NCBI GenBank assembly: GCA_021307315.1 | Contig: JAJSPD010000020.1 | Span: 186,001-250,000 of the forward strand | From: Bisporella sp. PMI_857 | Lineage: Eukaryota > Ascomycota > Leotiomycetes > Helotiales > Helotiaceae | Reading direction: 5' to 3' | DNA length: 64,000 nt | In this document: in pieces, positions 46,550 to 59,460 of the stretch | How positions within the stretch are numbered: position 1 is the first letter of the stretch | Layout of the letters: every line of letters begins with the position of its first letter | Notes under the pieces: model-generated | The model's input: the letters and a program-made list of their open reading frames with translations, nothing else | What the model was told of the DNA's origin: nothing | Database searches by the model: none | Translations under genes and position numbers: made by a program

Positions 46550-49195
46550 TCAATCCTTAAGTCCGACCCCAAACTCTTCATACAGTTCTCCTATTCGTAC
46601 GCCTCGATTGTCCGCAATCATACCGATAAGCCCCTGACCAACGTCACGAATATCGTTGTACTCATGAAGCAGTTTGATGTGTTCCTTAACTGTTTCTGCT
46701 GCGGGGGCTCTACTTTTAGTTAGCCAATATTCTGGATTGCATACTTCGAGGTACAGGAGGCCATACTTGAGCTCCTTGGTGATCTCCTCCAGCTTAGCTG
46801 TACTAGCGGCCAACTCTGCTTCGACTGCAGAATTACGGTTCTGCAACGAGGCCTGAGGACTTCAGAACACGGTTCGGAACCACATTGGCGAAGAAAACTC
46901 ACCATCTTCATAGATTTCAACTCGGCCATCACAACATCTTTGCTTTGAGATCCTTCTGGTGCACTAAAAGAGGTGCTTGGCTTTCTCTTCCTGCTCTCAA
47001 TGAAAGATCGGTCGGGATTTGGCCGAGACATCTGTGATTCGATCGTCTCAACCATGCTGATGACCTCTCTGTGCGAAATATCTGCATTAATAGAAGGACC
47101 GACGAGTGGTGCTGCATCTGAGAGTCCTTCGAGCTGCCCCTGGAAAGGGGGTGCACTTCCTTTTTTTTCGAGGGTATTTCCAAAAGTGGTGGTTGTGCTA
47201 GTTTGTGCTTTTTCCCAAGGCGGAGTTGTCACTCTAACACCACCCTCAGTGTCTGTATCCTCTAGAGGAAGCGAAATCACTCGTGCTTCAGATGTAAGAT
47301 GCGTTGCAGAATCTCTAGAGAGGGGAGGAGGCTGGCAAATTTCCCGTACAACTGGACTGCTCATTTGTGCAGCATCTGTGATCCCTTCCAAAACGGAAGA
47401 GCTGGAAGATCTATCTAGGCCAGGAGTGGGCTCTAGTTCCGTTAGAACACCATTACTCGTAGCTTGTGGGCCAGGAGTCCTGGTTTCCACCGCCTGGAGA
47501 TGGGACACTTGTTGGGGTCTCTTACCCTTTTCTCCTTTCTTTGAGACATCGTTCCCCTGCAAGTTCACTTCGTTTGGTTGTGCTAGTTGTGTCGCCGATC
47601 TATCAGAACATTGAGTCAATGGCTATTTATTAAGTAGTAAATTTCTACCGGTGTGCCAACACGAAGATCTATGACGCGGCAAAAACGAATCATTTGAATG
47701 TCGCATAAAGGAGGTCCACGAGTCTCAGGCTTTCTATTCCGGCTTACTCTAAACTTACTTTTGTAGAACATGGGCCTTATCCTCACTACTTTCAGTGGCC
47801 AAAAAGATGATACGATCTTCATCCTTTCCTAGAACTTCTGGGAAAAAAGTTAGGATGCCTCCTTTCAAAACTAGCCCGATTTTAGACACGAGGATGCTAG
47901 AAAACTGAGCAACCAGACCTCCTATGGCTCCGCCGATACTGATATTTCTTCTGTAAAGTAGAATCAGGGACTTACTTTGAGGTGGAGCCATTTCGTGAGA
48001 CATAGGTGAACGACGGTTGGATGTTTGTGCTAATCTATCTGAGTTAGCTGATGTCTGTATGGTATTTCTAGCCTTCAAATCTGATCGACTTAACATATAT
48101 ATTCTATACTCACGGACATGTGGTCATCGAACAGTTGTGGTGATTTCGGGTACTTTCATCCGAAGCACTTTCAGCCCTACTCAATGAAACTTTAGGTATA
48201 GGTTCGTTCAGATCCGCTTCGTCTGTGCTTGCCATTGTTTCGGTACGTGAGCTGTTATTGATTGAAGATTTGTGACTATTCTGGAGCAGGTACGAGTTAG
48301 ATAGCATATCACAGATACTAGACTTGAACTTACTCGTTCACATGCGTCACCTAAGCTAAATGGTTGTGGTGTGTCTCGATATGTGGCTTGGCAGTCAATT
48401 GGACGTACTTCTACTTTGGCAGACATTGAATCTTTGGGGTTCCCTGCTTGTTCATTGCTGACATCGCCACCCTGAGAAGTTCCCATCGCAGGCCTTTCAA
48501 GGGAGAATTCGGGAATCTGGTGTTTACCCCCAATGGCCAATCTCTGGATCTGCTCCTCCTCATTGACGACGGCTGTGTCAGATTCAGAGGTTTGTTTGCT
48601 CTGGTCGCCATACTGAACCGTAAAGTCATCATGATTGTGTTTTACAATTCCTAATAACCTGACTGCGGCGATCTCTGGTACTTGAACGCCTACCTCCCCA
48701 TCATAAGAGAGTTCTGATATTGCGTCACTGTCTGGAACTACGGTAATATTGAATTAGCACTGATATTTCTTTTTTATCTACTGCCAACATGTGGGCTTTG
48801 TTTCCTAGTAACTTACTCTCCTTCTTGGCGACTTTTGGAGGCGTTTCACTACTTCCAATTCCTAATACATCAATATCTGCATCTCCACTGTCGTCAGGTT
48901 CATCCTCAATCGCTTCGTGGGGCAGAGCAGGAAGATTTAAATCAGCATTATCTTGATCTTGTAATAATGAAGCAGCCCCAGCGACATTTGGAAAAGCCTG
49001 GATATCTGATGAATTAAGCGTCTGAATTCCGTGTTCTCCACCCTGGATCTCCAAACGTATTGGAGCGCCTTCAGAATATTGAGACATGTCCAACGATTCC
49101 CCTGTTGGTGCGGATTGTGGATTCAAGCGAGGACTGCTTGGCGTGGTTAAGACTAAATTCGACGATACCTGCTTCTTGTCTTCTGGAGATGCCAT
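46550..49195 (-). CDS. swi5: Swi5/Sae3-type recombination mediator with a long N-terminal extension
   Basis: About eight exons: 49195-48817, 48737-48334, 48280-48114, 48067-47976, 47837-47759, 47599-46903, 46852-46755 and 46712-46550, roughly 690 aa. The last about 85 residues are Swi5: a coiled-coil (NSAVEAELAASTAKLEEITK) then EHIKLLHEYNDIRDVGQGLI and RGVRIGELYEEFGVGLKD. Swi5 with Sfr1 loads Rad51 and Dmc1 on single-stranded DNA in homologous recombination. The other 600 residues are Ser/Thr/Glu-rich and disordered. Phases agree at every join, but the 47837 acceptor and the 42-nt in-frame intron 46754-46713 are my choices. The latter has a GGCTAAC branch site; reading through it adds 14 residues. 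A separate upstream gene cannot be fully excluded. Confidence 0.78.
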
Positions 49196-50037
49196 TCTGT
49201 ATGTTCCACATCATTGATAATCCATCGAGGAGTTGCATACGAGGAGGCAGGTCCCTATGAAAGGAACTGTTGTCATGATAATTTGCAAGTGCTGTTGATG
49301 AAAGAAGAAGGAACGCCGTGCACTAACAGGGGCGTCAATGTCAGTATGAATCACGTGGTTTAGCGAGCCCCTTTTCTTTTTGATCCAAATAGACAAAACG
49401 GTGGGCTCTGTCAGGATATTTCTATGGTTTAGAAAGAGATTAAATGCCCTCTGCCAGGCTTACTACAGCCATATTCAAAATTCTTGAATAAGTTTTCAAG
49501 ATATGGGGAGAATTCATTTTTGAAGAAGTTGAGAATCTTCCTCCTTATAGATTACCGCATGACATAAGATACTTTTACGCTCTCAATGTTCAAAACGTTT
49601 TCGAAACATTTAACTATTTACGACATGCAGCAAATACCTCGGCCATTCAAAATAGTAGTTCTGATTGGTTGACATAAAAACCTCTGATTGGTTATTTGGC
49701 TTTTAGTGGGGACATCCAATCAATGTACAACCCTTTTTTGCACGCTCATAACCCTCAGGCATGCAGCAAAGACGGAGCCAGCTAAAAAGGATGTTTTCTT
49801 ATCAGTCAAATATAAGATCCATGACTAGTAAACTAGTTTTAAGAGCCAGGTATGAATGAATCGCATTGTTGTGTGTATAAAAACTCCGCCCCACTACAAG
49901 TGTGCCGAGGTGTCCTGCACAATAAAGTATATACAAGAATATCCTATCCATCCCTTTCTAAGGTCTAAGCGTGTCATTTTACATAAAAAATCAATGTTCT
50001 ATATATTTGTCCTCACAGGGACGTGATTTAGCCCGGG
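49196..50037. other. swi5 promoter and MFS 3' region
   Basis: About 840 bp without a coding frame. It carries a cluster of CCAAT boxes near 49661-49725 and two near-copies of CATGCAGCAAA (about 49624 and 49759). Confidence 0.5.
49661..49725. promoter_or_regulatory. CCAAT-box cluster
   Basis: CTGATTGGTT occurs exactly twice (49661-49670 and 49684-49693) and CCAATCAA once (49716-49723). ATTGG is the CCAAT box on the minus strand. This is the site of the fungal Hap/CBC complex. The cluster lies about 470-530 bp upstream of the swi5 start. Confidence 0.45.
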
Positions 50038-51902
50038 CTAAAACTTTAGATGGAACGCACTCCGTGCAATCTATATTGTGTCAGTAGATGATAAGGATTT
50101 GAGAGACGAGGGGTCTTACCTTGCTTCTCAACCTCTTGCCAAAGATATACATTGGAAGACTGAAGGCACTGACTCCCAAATTTGCAATGGCTACAATTAT
50201 GAACACTGCCTTTGGACCGCTCTGATCGAACCAACTGTTCACAAAATTACTCATGCCCAAGCTGAGCAATGCCTTGATGAAATTCATGGTGACGAATGCC
50301 TGCGCCGCATGTGTAGGGTGGCAATCCATGACATAAGTAAACATAGCGCTCATGGCAAACGGTACCGCAAAGGTCTGCACGCCTAGGAAAGCAATGGGGA
50401 CGTAGATGGCAGCGCCCGCAGCAACACTATAGCCAAACCCGACATACGCTACAGTAGAGAGTGAAGCAGCGACGGTCATGAGAATGAGGCGGAATTCAGG
50501 CTCATAGATGCCATTGTTATGTTTTGTGACGAATTGCACGATAAAATCAGCACAGTAGCCTGAGACGAGAGTGCCAACAAGACCAACGCCGAAAAGAGGA
50601 AGGTTGGTCAGACCAATTTGTGAGGCAGTGAGATTATAAGGGGGGGCCGAGAAGATAGTGTCCTGCAAGAGGGCGATAAGCGTGAGGCCAGCTGCGTAGA
50701 AACTGTAAGTCATAGCGCTGAAGATCACAGCAGGAAAGGTAATCAGTGGAAGTGGCTTGAATGCCATGCGCCAAAAGGAAGCGTGAGAGATGCGACCTTG
50801 AAAGACCCTGAGGCGTTGGGAGTATGTCTTCTTCGTTTCTGGTATGATAATCTCATAAATGTGGAGGGAGGCTTTGTCGAAGATGACCTCTGTTTCTGGA
50901 GGCGGAGCAAAGTAAACGGTCTCTGGAACGAAGAAGTACATGGCGGGTATGATTCCAGCATAGATAAGTGCGCATATTCCAAACGTAAATTTGAAGCCAA
51001 GATTTTGAATGATGAAACCAGCGATGAGCTGACTAGTTATTGTTAGCTTGAAGTTACGAACGGGGCCTTGGTCATACCCAAGCTTGACACCGCCCATAAC
51101 GAAGAGATTCCATATACTCAGCATCTTCCCCTTCTCATGGACAAAGAAGAGTTCAGATACGGTCGCGCTGACTAGTGTTTCTAGAGGTGCTGCAGCGAAT
51201 CCTTGAATGGCTCTCATGATTGACAGTGACAGAAAGTTCTAATAGTCCGATTAGTACTTGCATAACCACAACAAGAGTGTTTGCTTACACCGGCAAAGAA
51301 ACCCCAAGCACTCGTCCCAAACAGTGCTAGTGCGGAAATGATGAATACTGGTCGCTTTCCCCATACTGCCGCCGCCGCAGCTGTAAAGAATGTTCCCGTT
51401 CCAGTTGTCAATTGCATCACACCCACAATATTGAAAGATATTTGATCGACAGAGACCCCGAATGCTGTAGCGATGTCATCGAATCCAGTGGTAATCATTG
51501 GGCCAAGACTATATATCGTTAAGTTTTACTATCAAGTTGAAGCTTCGATCGACTCACGAGACTGTAACTCCTGACGTTAACGAGAGGATGAAAAGAATTA
51601 CCAGCTTGGTAGACGTAGACCTATTCTAAATGTTAATAGATTACTACCATGTTTTCCATTCAGAACATACCAATTAAGTGGATCATTAGGACTGTCCGTT
51701 GGCTGGGGATTGAGAACGATATCTCCTCTCTTCTTTGGCTCCTCATATTCCCAGTCCTCTAGTTTTGCTATATGGAAAGTTAGCTATTTCCAGCGGCGTC
51801 ATTAGCTACAACTGGGCACGCACCTGGGTCGACAACTTCATGAATATTAACTGTCCCTGGTACGTTTGGATATTTTGGATCGTTCAAGACTCCCAACCCC
51901 AT
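50038..51902 (-). CDS. Major facilitator superfamily transporter (DHA1/Hol1-like)
   Basis: Seven exons: 51902-51824, 51767-51671, 51620-51558, 51508-51289, 51238-51078, 51032-50120 and 50070-50038, 521 aa. The hydrophilic N-terminus ends in NDPLNWSTSTK, typical of fungal drug:H+ antiporter-type permeases. About twelve membrane segments follow. Family motifs are seen: AAVWGKRPVF (motif A position), IMRAIQGFAAAPLETLVSAT and GYCADFIVQFV. The 45-nt intron 51077-51033 is in frame, without a stop; removing it gives GVKLGQLIAGFI. The last exon encodes IARSAFHLKF. The substrate cannot be read from sequence. No cluster partners are nearby. Confidence 0.9.
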
Positions 51903-53460
51903 CTTTGCCTTGAATTACTGAAAGTAAGTAAGCAGTCGAGAACAGCTCCGAACTCCACTCATCCCTTCCCAGAAAAAAAGGACGAAGTTGAAAGTAGAAG
52001 ATGAAGAGAAGCTTGTACGGAATCGCCAGCGAAGATCCGCGGGTAACTAAAATCCGTAGAAAGGAACACAGGTCAAGATAGGGTAGAAAAGAATGTATCT
52101 GCAAGGAGATAGCACAAGAAAGACATGTTAGATGGGAGTCTAGGTACTTAATTAACTGAAGGGAGTGCGCATGCGGCGGGCACTAGCTCGAGCCGCATTC
52201 CACCCAATTGACCAGAACTAAACGCATCCGTTATTCTGGATTGACGTATGCGGACGCGAAAAAATACAGCGCAGCCCCAAAGGTCGAGCCATGGAGCAAG
52301 GCTGCTATGTCAAATTACCTGAAGATGAATGAGGTGGACGGTTTCATGGCAGTGGGCCTACAGTTCAGCGGATATACAACAGGGAGCCTCATATCCATCG
52401 CTATATCGAATCTCCATTTTCAGCCACAATATACCCGTTGGCGCCGCGTAAATAGCCGTCGTTCCCTTAGAAACAGGATGTTTCGATCTCTCGTCTGAAC
52501 TCGAAGATCCACACGAGACTATTTTGAGCATAATGCTGCTTGGGTATCAAAGTGCAAGCGAAGGCGCATTCTTTGGGTCTGAAGCTGGTGGTGCAATAAG
52601 AACGCCACATCTGATGTTTTGAGACTCATGGATCTACCAGTCATTTTGCCAGAATTAGAAGATTGGAGACAAGACGGTGACGAGTCTTGAGGCTCTGTGG
52701 TCCCTTCATGCCAAACAACGGAGCGTTTGTCCTTGGCAACAGGGTTTTAAGATGAGGCTCTTCAATGCATGGCCCGCCAGCACGGACCAGATTCGACTTT
52801 ATTGCTTATATGGAAGCTGTTCCCGGCATTCAAGTCCAACGTATATCCAATAAAAGTGGTTGAATTGTTTCCTCTTGCTATCCACAGACAATGCTCCTCA
52901 AGAAGACGTTTCTTTAGCGAGACTAACATAGAACGGCCAATCAAGGAGCCTAGGTCACGTCCGTCAAGCTACTCAATGCTCGTGGCCCAAGGCGAGATCT
53001 TTGTGCGGGAACCTTTCCTTTTCTAAACATGCGGGTCATCTGGTCAGACAATGTTCCACTATATCATCCTTCTCGACCCGCAGCTTCAGTGTAATCACCG
53101 TGGATAGTAAAGCTGTAACTGGCATATCTGAAGGAAATTAGAGGAGTTTGCTGACAACAATTATGGCCGCGAGAATGCTCTTCTATATTTGTATATATAT
53201 AGAGCTCTTGTTATCTCTGGGTAAGTATTGTCGGGTGTAGCCATACACGCCTTGGAACGGAAGAAATTTTACTTCTGCCAGAATTTGCTGTCAAAGAAAT
53301 GTCTTTTGTTTCAGAGGTTGTAACTTTAACAGGCTTTAAGGCTCGAATATTTTCATGCAACCATTTATCTTAGCATAAAGCCATTGTGTTCCTTTTCGAC
53401 AGTTTTAATCAATTCAAACAAACACACTCTCATCCGTCCCACGTAGTCGCAAACAAACAA
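51903..53460. other. Gene-poor stretch
   Basis: About 1.56 kb. A 96-codon frame at 52208-52498 opens with TTG and matches nothing I know. The left edge is the MFS promoter and leader. The rest may be old relic sequence. Confidence 0.4.
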
Positions 53461-53502
53461 GAAAGAAAGAAAGAAAGAAAGAAAAAAAAAGAAGAAAAAA
53501 AG
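53461..53502. repeat. (GAAA)n microsatellite with A-rich end
   Basis: About six GAAA units followed by A-runs broken by G. It lies 35 bp beyond the stop of the 2OG-oxygenase-like gene. Confidence 0.85.
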
Positions 53503-53536
53503 GCGAACCACGAAGTCAAGAGAGCTACCACAATGC

Positions 53537-55565
53537 TTACTCACTATGACCTCCCTTCATTCTCTCAGCTCGGCTAGGGAAATCAATCACGATCACCGCA
53601 GAGGAGTAGCACATTCCCATACTCGCTTCATTCCCATACTTCATATGCACAATAGCAAGCTCACAATCCGTGCTCATTGCATTAAGCCAGATAATATCCT
53701 CATATTCCTCCAGCGACCAGTGCGACTGGTAAAACTTTTCAAAATTAGTATATACTTAAGTCAAAGGTTTGGGGGGTTACTTCAGTGACACCATTAGCCG
53801 CCAAGCATTCGTTAAGGCCATCCACCACGGTGAGTGGATGGAAGTAGTTTCCAAATCTTGCTTTGGCGTTCTCGCGTTCCCGGATCCTCTCAATCTCCTC
53901 TTCGATATCATCACTAGGACGGGAACTACCAAAGGTATACCTTGGGTAACGCGCCTTGTAAACCTTACTTTCTATCTCCTCTTGCCACTATATCGAGCTT
54001 TGTGTTGGCTACACCTCTCTGTAAGACTGAAATATCAAACTGTACCCTGCTTCAAATATCCTTACCGCTTCATTTCTAAGCATAGGTCGGACTCGGACCG
54101 TAACACCGAGAGTTCTGAATACCATGTACAATATCGCATCGACTCCTTTCAAAGCATATGGCATTAACTCATTGGTGCTTTGGCTTGTATGAGCATAGCG
54201 ATGAGTACAATGAAAGCCGAGAATACCGCCATCAGGCAAGAAGCTCGGCTGCTGAAGTAAGCCTTTCACACTCTCGAACAGTGGATAACTGCTCGGGCTA
54301 GATCATTTAAGTTAGCTATATGGTCCACATCGAACAAGATATCTAATAATGCAGATTATGCATCCAAAAAAGCTCACTCACTCTGCTGTTGGAAACCCAC
54401 GCAATACCCCACCAATATGTTCGTTCACGTACAAGTTATATGTCAATGTGATACGATGATCAGACGTGACTTCCAAGACCTCGTGCTCGCAATCGCTATA
54501 GAAAGCTACCAACTTGATCTGATTGGGGTGATCTTCAGCCCAATCAAAAACACTCTTTTGACCTTTATGGGTAGCAGTAAGCTGCCCACCTGCTCTGGTC
54601 AACCAAAGCCCACTGCTGGGTGAAAAATTCAATACTACCTTGATGTGAATACGGAACACAGACAACCAGGCTTCCGAACTGCGAGGCTGACCATGGAGTG
54701 TCTACATGTTTATGAAACTATAGGAGGTTAATCAATAATAACTTCAATGGCGAAGGAGACATATCACGAAGAGTACCAACCTTTCCTGATCTAGAGTAAA
54801 TGTTTAATTTATAGAGCTCTGCCGCAACACCCCAGTGTTCTGATTTGACACCATCATGCCCAGTTTCTTTCAATGCATCCGCGATACCAGGCAATAGTGT
54901 CTGAGTGACTACGGATCAACAAGTCAGCTGAATTTCGTTTGGTGTTTGAAAACGGTCTTAACATACTTGCATCAATAATCCCAAAATCGTACGGATGAAA
55001 GCTAACGCAGAAATCCTTCCTGTCCACTAATCACGATCATCAGATTCTCGCATGATCCAAGAGGTCTACAAAGGTACGCACATTTGCTCGCTTTTCGATA
55101 CCCCTCGTCTAGCATATCTCCTCCCTCAAAGCCAAAAGTAGCTGGTGAGCATGCTTTCAGGAGTTCATCTAGATTCCTTTCAGGATCTAAGGAAATTCAA
55201 CCTTTGATCCTGAGCCATGGACCGTGTCGAAACGCAGCACTACTGGTGGGGCCGTAATGGGTGATCTGAGACTTGTGTGCGTGGTGGTCGGCTCGTTTGA
55301 AATTGGCACGCTACCTCCGAGACAGTCTTAACAAACCTGAGTTAGACTCGCTTGGTTCCAGAGTGAGAATGCTTGGTGTAGAGCCCTGAGTATCTTGAGT
55401 AAAAGGGGAAAGAATGGGGGTTTGCTTACAATTGGCTCGTGCTTGACACCTATCAAGCGCATCCTTGAGGTCCTGAATGATTTGTTTCTCGGTTTTCTTC
55501 TGAAGGCTTTCGCCAGCTCTCTTGGCTTGTTCCGTGCCAACTAAACCTGAACCTGAATCAATCAT
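53537..55565 (-). pseudogene. 2OG-Fe(II) oxygenase-like gene with one frameshift
   Basis: About nine exons. The first is 55565-55430 (MIDSGSGLVGTEQAKRAGES), the second 55326-55082, the third 55026-54967; the last ends at 53537. The fold is clear: PATFGFEGGDMLDEGYRKA, SFHPYDFGIIDA and AAELYKLNIYSRSG. The iron ligands are H-x-D in HKHVDTPW and the distal His in DCEHEVLEV, with Arg in HRITLTYNLYV. C-terminal blocks are FLPDGGILGFHCTHRYAHT, KYGNEASMGMCYSSAV and IDFPSRAERM. Exon 2 is 245 nt where 246 are needed. The frame breaks at VEFP (about 55203), where CCTTAGATCC looks like CCTTTAGATCC minus one T, giving a TAG. All splice sites and active-site residues survive. It may thus be a recent null allele or a sequencing error. 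Function of the family is unknown. Confidence 0.7.
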
Positions 55566-56074
55566 GGTTTGCTCCTCTAACTCTATAGCTGGGTTTTTTT
55601 CGTCGTCGCAAATGACAAACGAACTCTAATATCAGAGCCAAATGTCAGTGTTTACATTCTCAGGGTCAAAGACTGGGCAAATATTGCTTACCTCATTGGC
55701 AAAATGAATAGAACTTTGAGTATTAATCAGTTGTTGATAATGAGTATCGCTTGTATAGAAGTAGATGAATGATAATAAAGAATTAAAATCGCTGGAGAAT
55801 AAGGTATATATGCCTCCAAAGAACTGTATGAGGAATGGTCAATTGTAGGCAGCAGCGGGCCTGGAGCCTATATAATGTTGCACAAGAACGATATATGAGT
55901 CGAAATGGATGCAGGGAGCCGTCGATACTGAGACACTAGCACATGATACGCGGGAAATATAATCTCAAAGTAAGCATTCGAGCCCATCGCGACGGAATCA
56001 GTTTGTATTATTATCAAATGCCTAAAAGTTCCTTACGCCACGAAAATGCCGCTATCCCAGAACGCCGCCATTTG
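55566..56074. other. Spacer between the 2OG gene and apm4
   Basis: About 510 bp holding the 2OG gene's promoter and the apm4 3' flank. An open minus-strand stretch next to 55565 (CDDEKNPAIELEEQ) is upstream of the chosen ATG and has no start codon of its own. Confidence 0.45.
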
Positions 56075-57513
56075 CTATCTGCATCTAGAATCTGCCAACA
56101 ATTAGTCTTCGGTCTGCCGCAAGTACAACTGAAGACGTACCGTATCTCATAAGAACCTGCCCTCGTCATATACCTGACCCATTTCACGGACGAATAATTA
56201 CTTTTCTCAAAAACCTTCAGATACCTCACTAAAAGCCCTGAACTTGTGAACATCAACAAGCTGAAGCTTAGACTCAATGGGGGTCGCGACCATGCTTTCT
56301 GGTTCGTCATACTCGTTAAGGTTGCCTCTGCACTCAACACGAATTCGCTCCCACCGGTAAACCGTGGAATCTTCCAGACAAGATTATTCTCGCTAGGCTC
56401 GTACTTCGCCTTGCCCTGTGTACACCTCTCTGTAACTCGTGCAGTATTCAATGGTGTTGGAACTCGCACCACAACGTTTGTTGCGAACAATTTGCTACCG
56501 TAATTTGCCTTGATAGATATACTATACTCGACCTTAGTTTTGCCCACCTCGTTAACAATGGCATGCACTCTAAATGGCAGATTTACGTTCTCTGTGGCTC
56601 GGTAACGCATGAGCTCAAACTCGCCGTCGGGAGGTATGAAAGAGATGATCCTGTCCGTATCAAACTTTCCAAGCTTCACGCATTGATGGAATTGGCAATC
56701 TTCTAGCGAAACGCTCCCAGCTGCTGCTTTCGTGGCTTTTGTGCCCATTCTATTACCGGACGGCAGCGAGGACAAGCCGTCAGTATCTAGCAAAAGCCTG
56801 TCATTCAGACCGAACTTGCATTCTGGCGTACCAGATAAATATGCCCGCATCACAATTTGGCCATTTACGTCGGCGCGAAGGACTGTTCCGGTGGCAGACA
56901 TAAGGAGATTAACATCTTCAATGACATCTACAAATGCCTCGTTCTTGCGATACTTCACATCTGCCTTTCTCCAAGACAGAGCACCAGTAGCTTGCATTGT
57001 AATCTTTGCCGAATCCTCCATCGTCCGTTCAGATTTCACGCCTTCAGTTGTGATATACATCTTCAGGGTATCGGTCTCGGTGTTCTGAGGATATCCAAAG
57101 TCTAGAATTTCTTCAGGGAATGTTAGCAGTGCAGCGAATATTAGGCTCCTGGAGCCTTAAGGAGAATTCTGCTAACCATCCAGGAGCTCGTATACAAGAA
57201 CGAAATTGTTCTTTACTGCCTCCTCATCGAACTTGCCAAAATATCCTTTCCCTAGTTGTATCAACCTATAGAGGAACTCGAAAACGAGCGCAGCATTGGC
57301 GTTGCTTTTGGTGATTGCAACCAAATATATATTTTCATGCTTCACATGGCTGAATGTCGTGCTTCCTAATGTGAGGATGGGAGAGCGAACCTGCGCATTC
57401 GAGATGACTTGAATTCGGAATACATCTGCCAGCCGTGGCCTACAGTCATTTCGAAAGGCGCGAAAGATTAGATTCTCTCCTTTCTGATTGAAGATTAAGA
57501 TACCAGACAACAT
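56075..57513 (-). CDS. apm4: AP-2 clathrin adaptor complex, mu subunit
   Basis: Three exons: 57513-57177, 57110-56141 and 56084-56075, 438 aa, the family size. The longin-like N-terminal domain starts MLSGILIFNQKGENLIFRAF, with DVFRIQVISN and FGKFDEEAVKNNFVLVYELL. The mu-homology domain follows (SWRKADVKYRKNEAFVDVIE, LSGTPECKFGLNDRLLLD) and ends TNQKAWSRPPLSLSFSLLMF, SNYSSVKWVRYMTRAGSYEI. The final exon is only 10 nt, giving RCR. These blocks match AP-2 rather than AP-1 or AP-3 mu. AP-2 links cargo and PIP2 to clathrin at the plasma membrane in endocytosis; in fungi it also serves polar growth. Confidence 0.95.
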
Positions 57514-57873
57514 TTCAAATACAAATATATAGTGGCGCGGAACTGAGGGAGCAGTGAGGTTCACATTACAGTGTGCATAGGCTGATGTGGGGGTTGAGCT
57601 TTATTTTCGGAAGGGAAGAAAGTTCTACCGCACTTGACTTTACCCCTGACCAGGACCACGGAACTCATAGACTTTCGCGAAGACTTTCTAGCCGTTTACT
57701 TCAAAGGCTCAAAAAATCCACAAAGGACTGGAGTGATGAGTTCAATGGATCTTAATTGCTAGCTGTACAAGAAGGAGGTATTGACCATGAATCCATAAAA
57801 ACAATGTATCAACGCTCAATGTGCAATTCCCATTGCCTCCCGTCTAATATTCCACAAATACACGTTGTCTCTC
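57514..57873. other. Spacer, apm4 promoter and lsc1 3' flank
   Basis: A 360-bp gap between two genes on the same strand. No coding frame is seen. Confidence 0.5.
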
Positions 57874-59186
<1,313 letters not shown>

Positions 59187-59460
59187 GTTTGGCAGAGTAC
59201 GGTGTGTTAGGAAAGAAAAATTGATGATTGTTTTTTATTGCTCTGAGTACTTGAACCCTTGCATTTTGAGGATCTCAAATTCACGATTCCCAGATCACAC
59301 TAGCCTTTCTTCGCACGGGACGAGCCATCTGCCAAGCCCGTGCTTCTTGAACTTTTAGAGAGTCCTCGACAACCCCTCCAAAAAGTATCCAAGGAACTTT
59401 CTACCAGCTGTCAAACTCCAATCCATTTCTTCAGCCACTGTGACACACAAATCCCTAGCA
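59187..59460. promoter_or_regulatory. Shared divergent promoter of lsc1 and elp3
   Basis: A 274-bp spacer separates the two start codons, so both promoters and leaders must lie here. No factor site is recognised with confidence. Confidence 0.5.

Noticed and set aside
46973..47614. 213-codon plus-strand frame
   Set aside because: It is antisense to the long disordered exon of swi5, whose phases and C-terminal domain support the minus strand.
53769..54167. 132-codon plus-strand frame near the microsatellite
   Set aside because: It is antisense to the last exons of the 2OG-oxygenase-like gene, which carry conserved C-terminal blocks.
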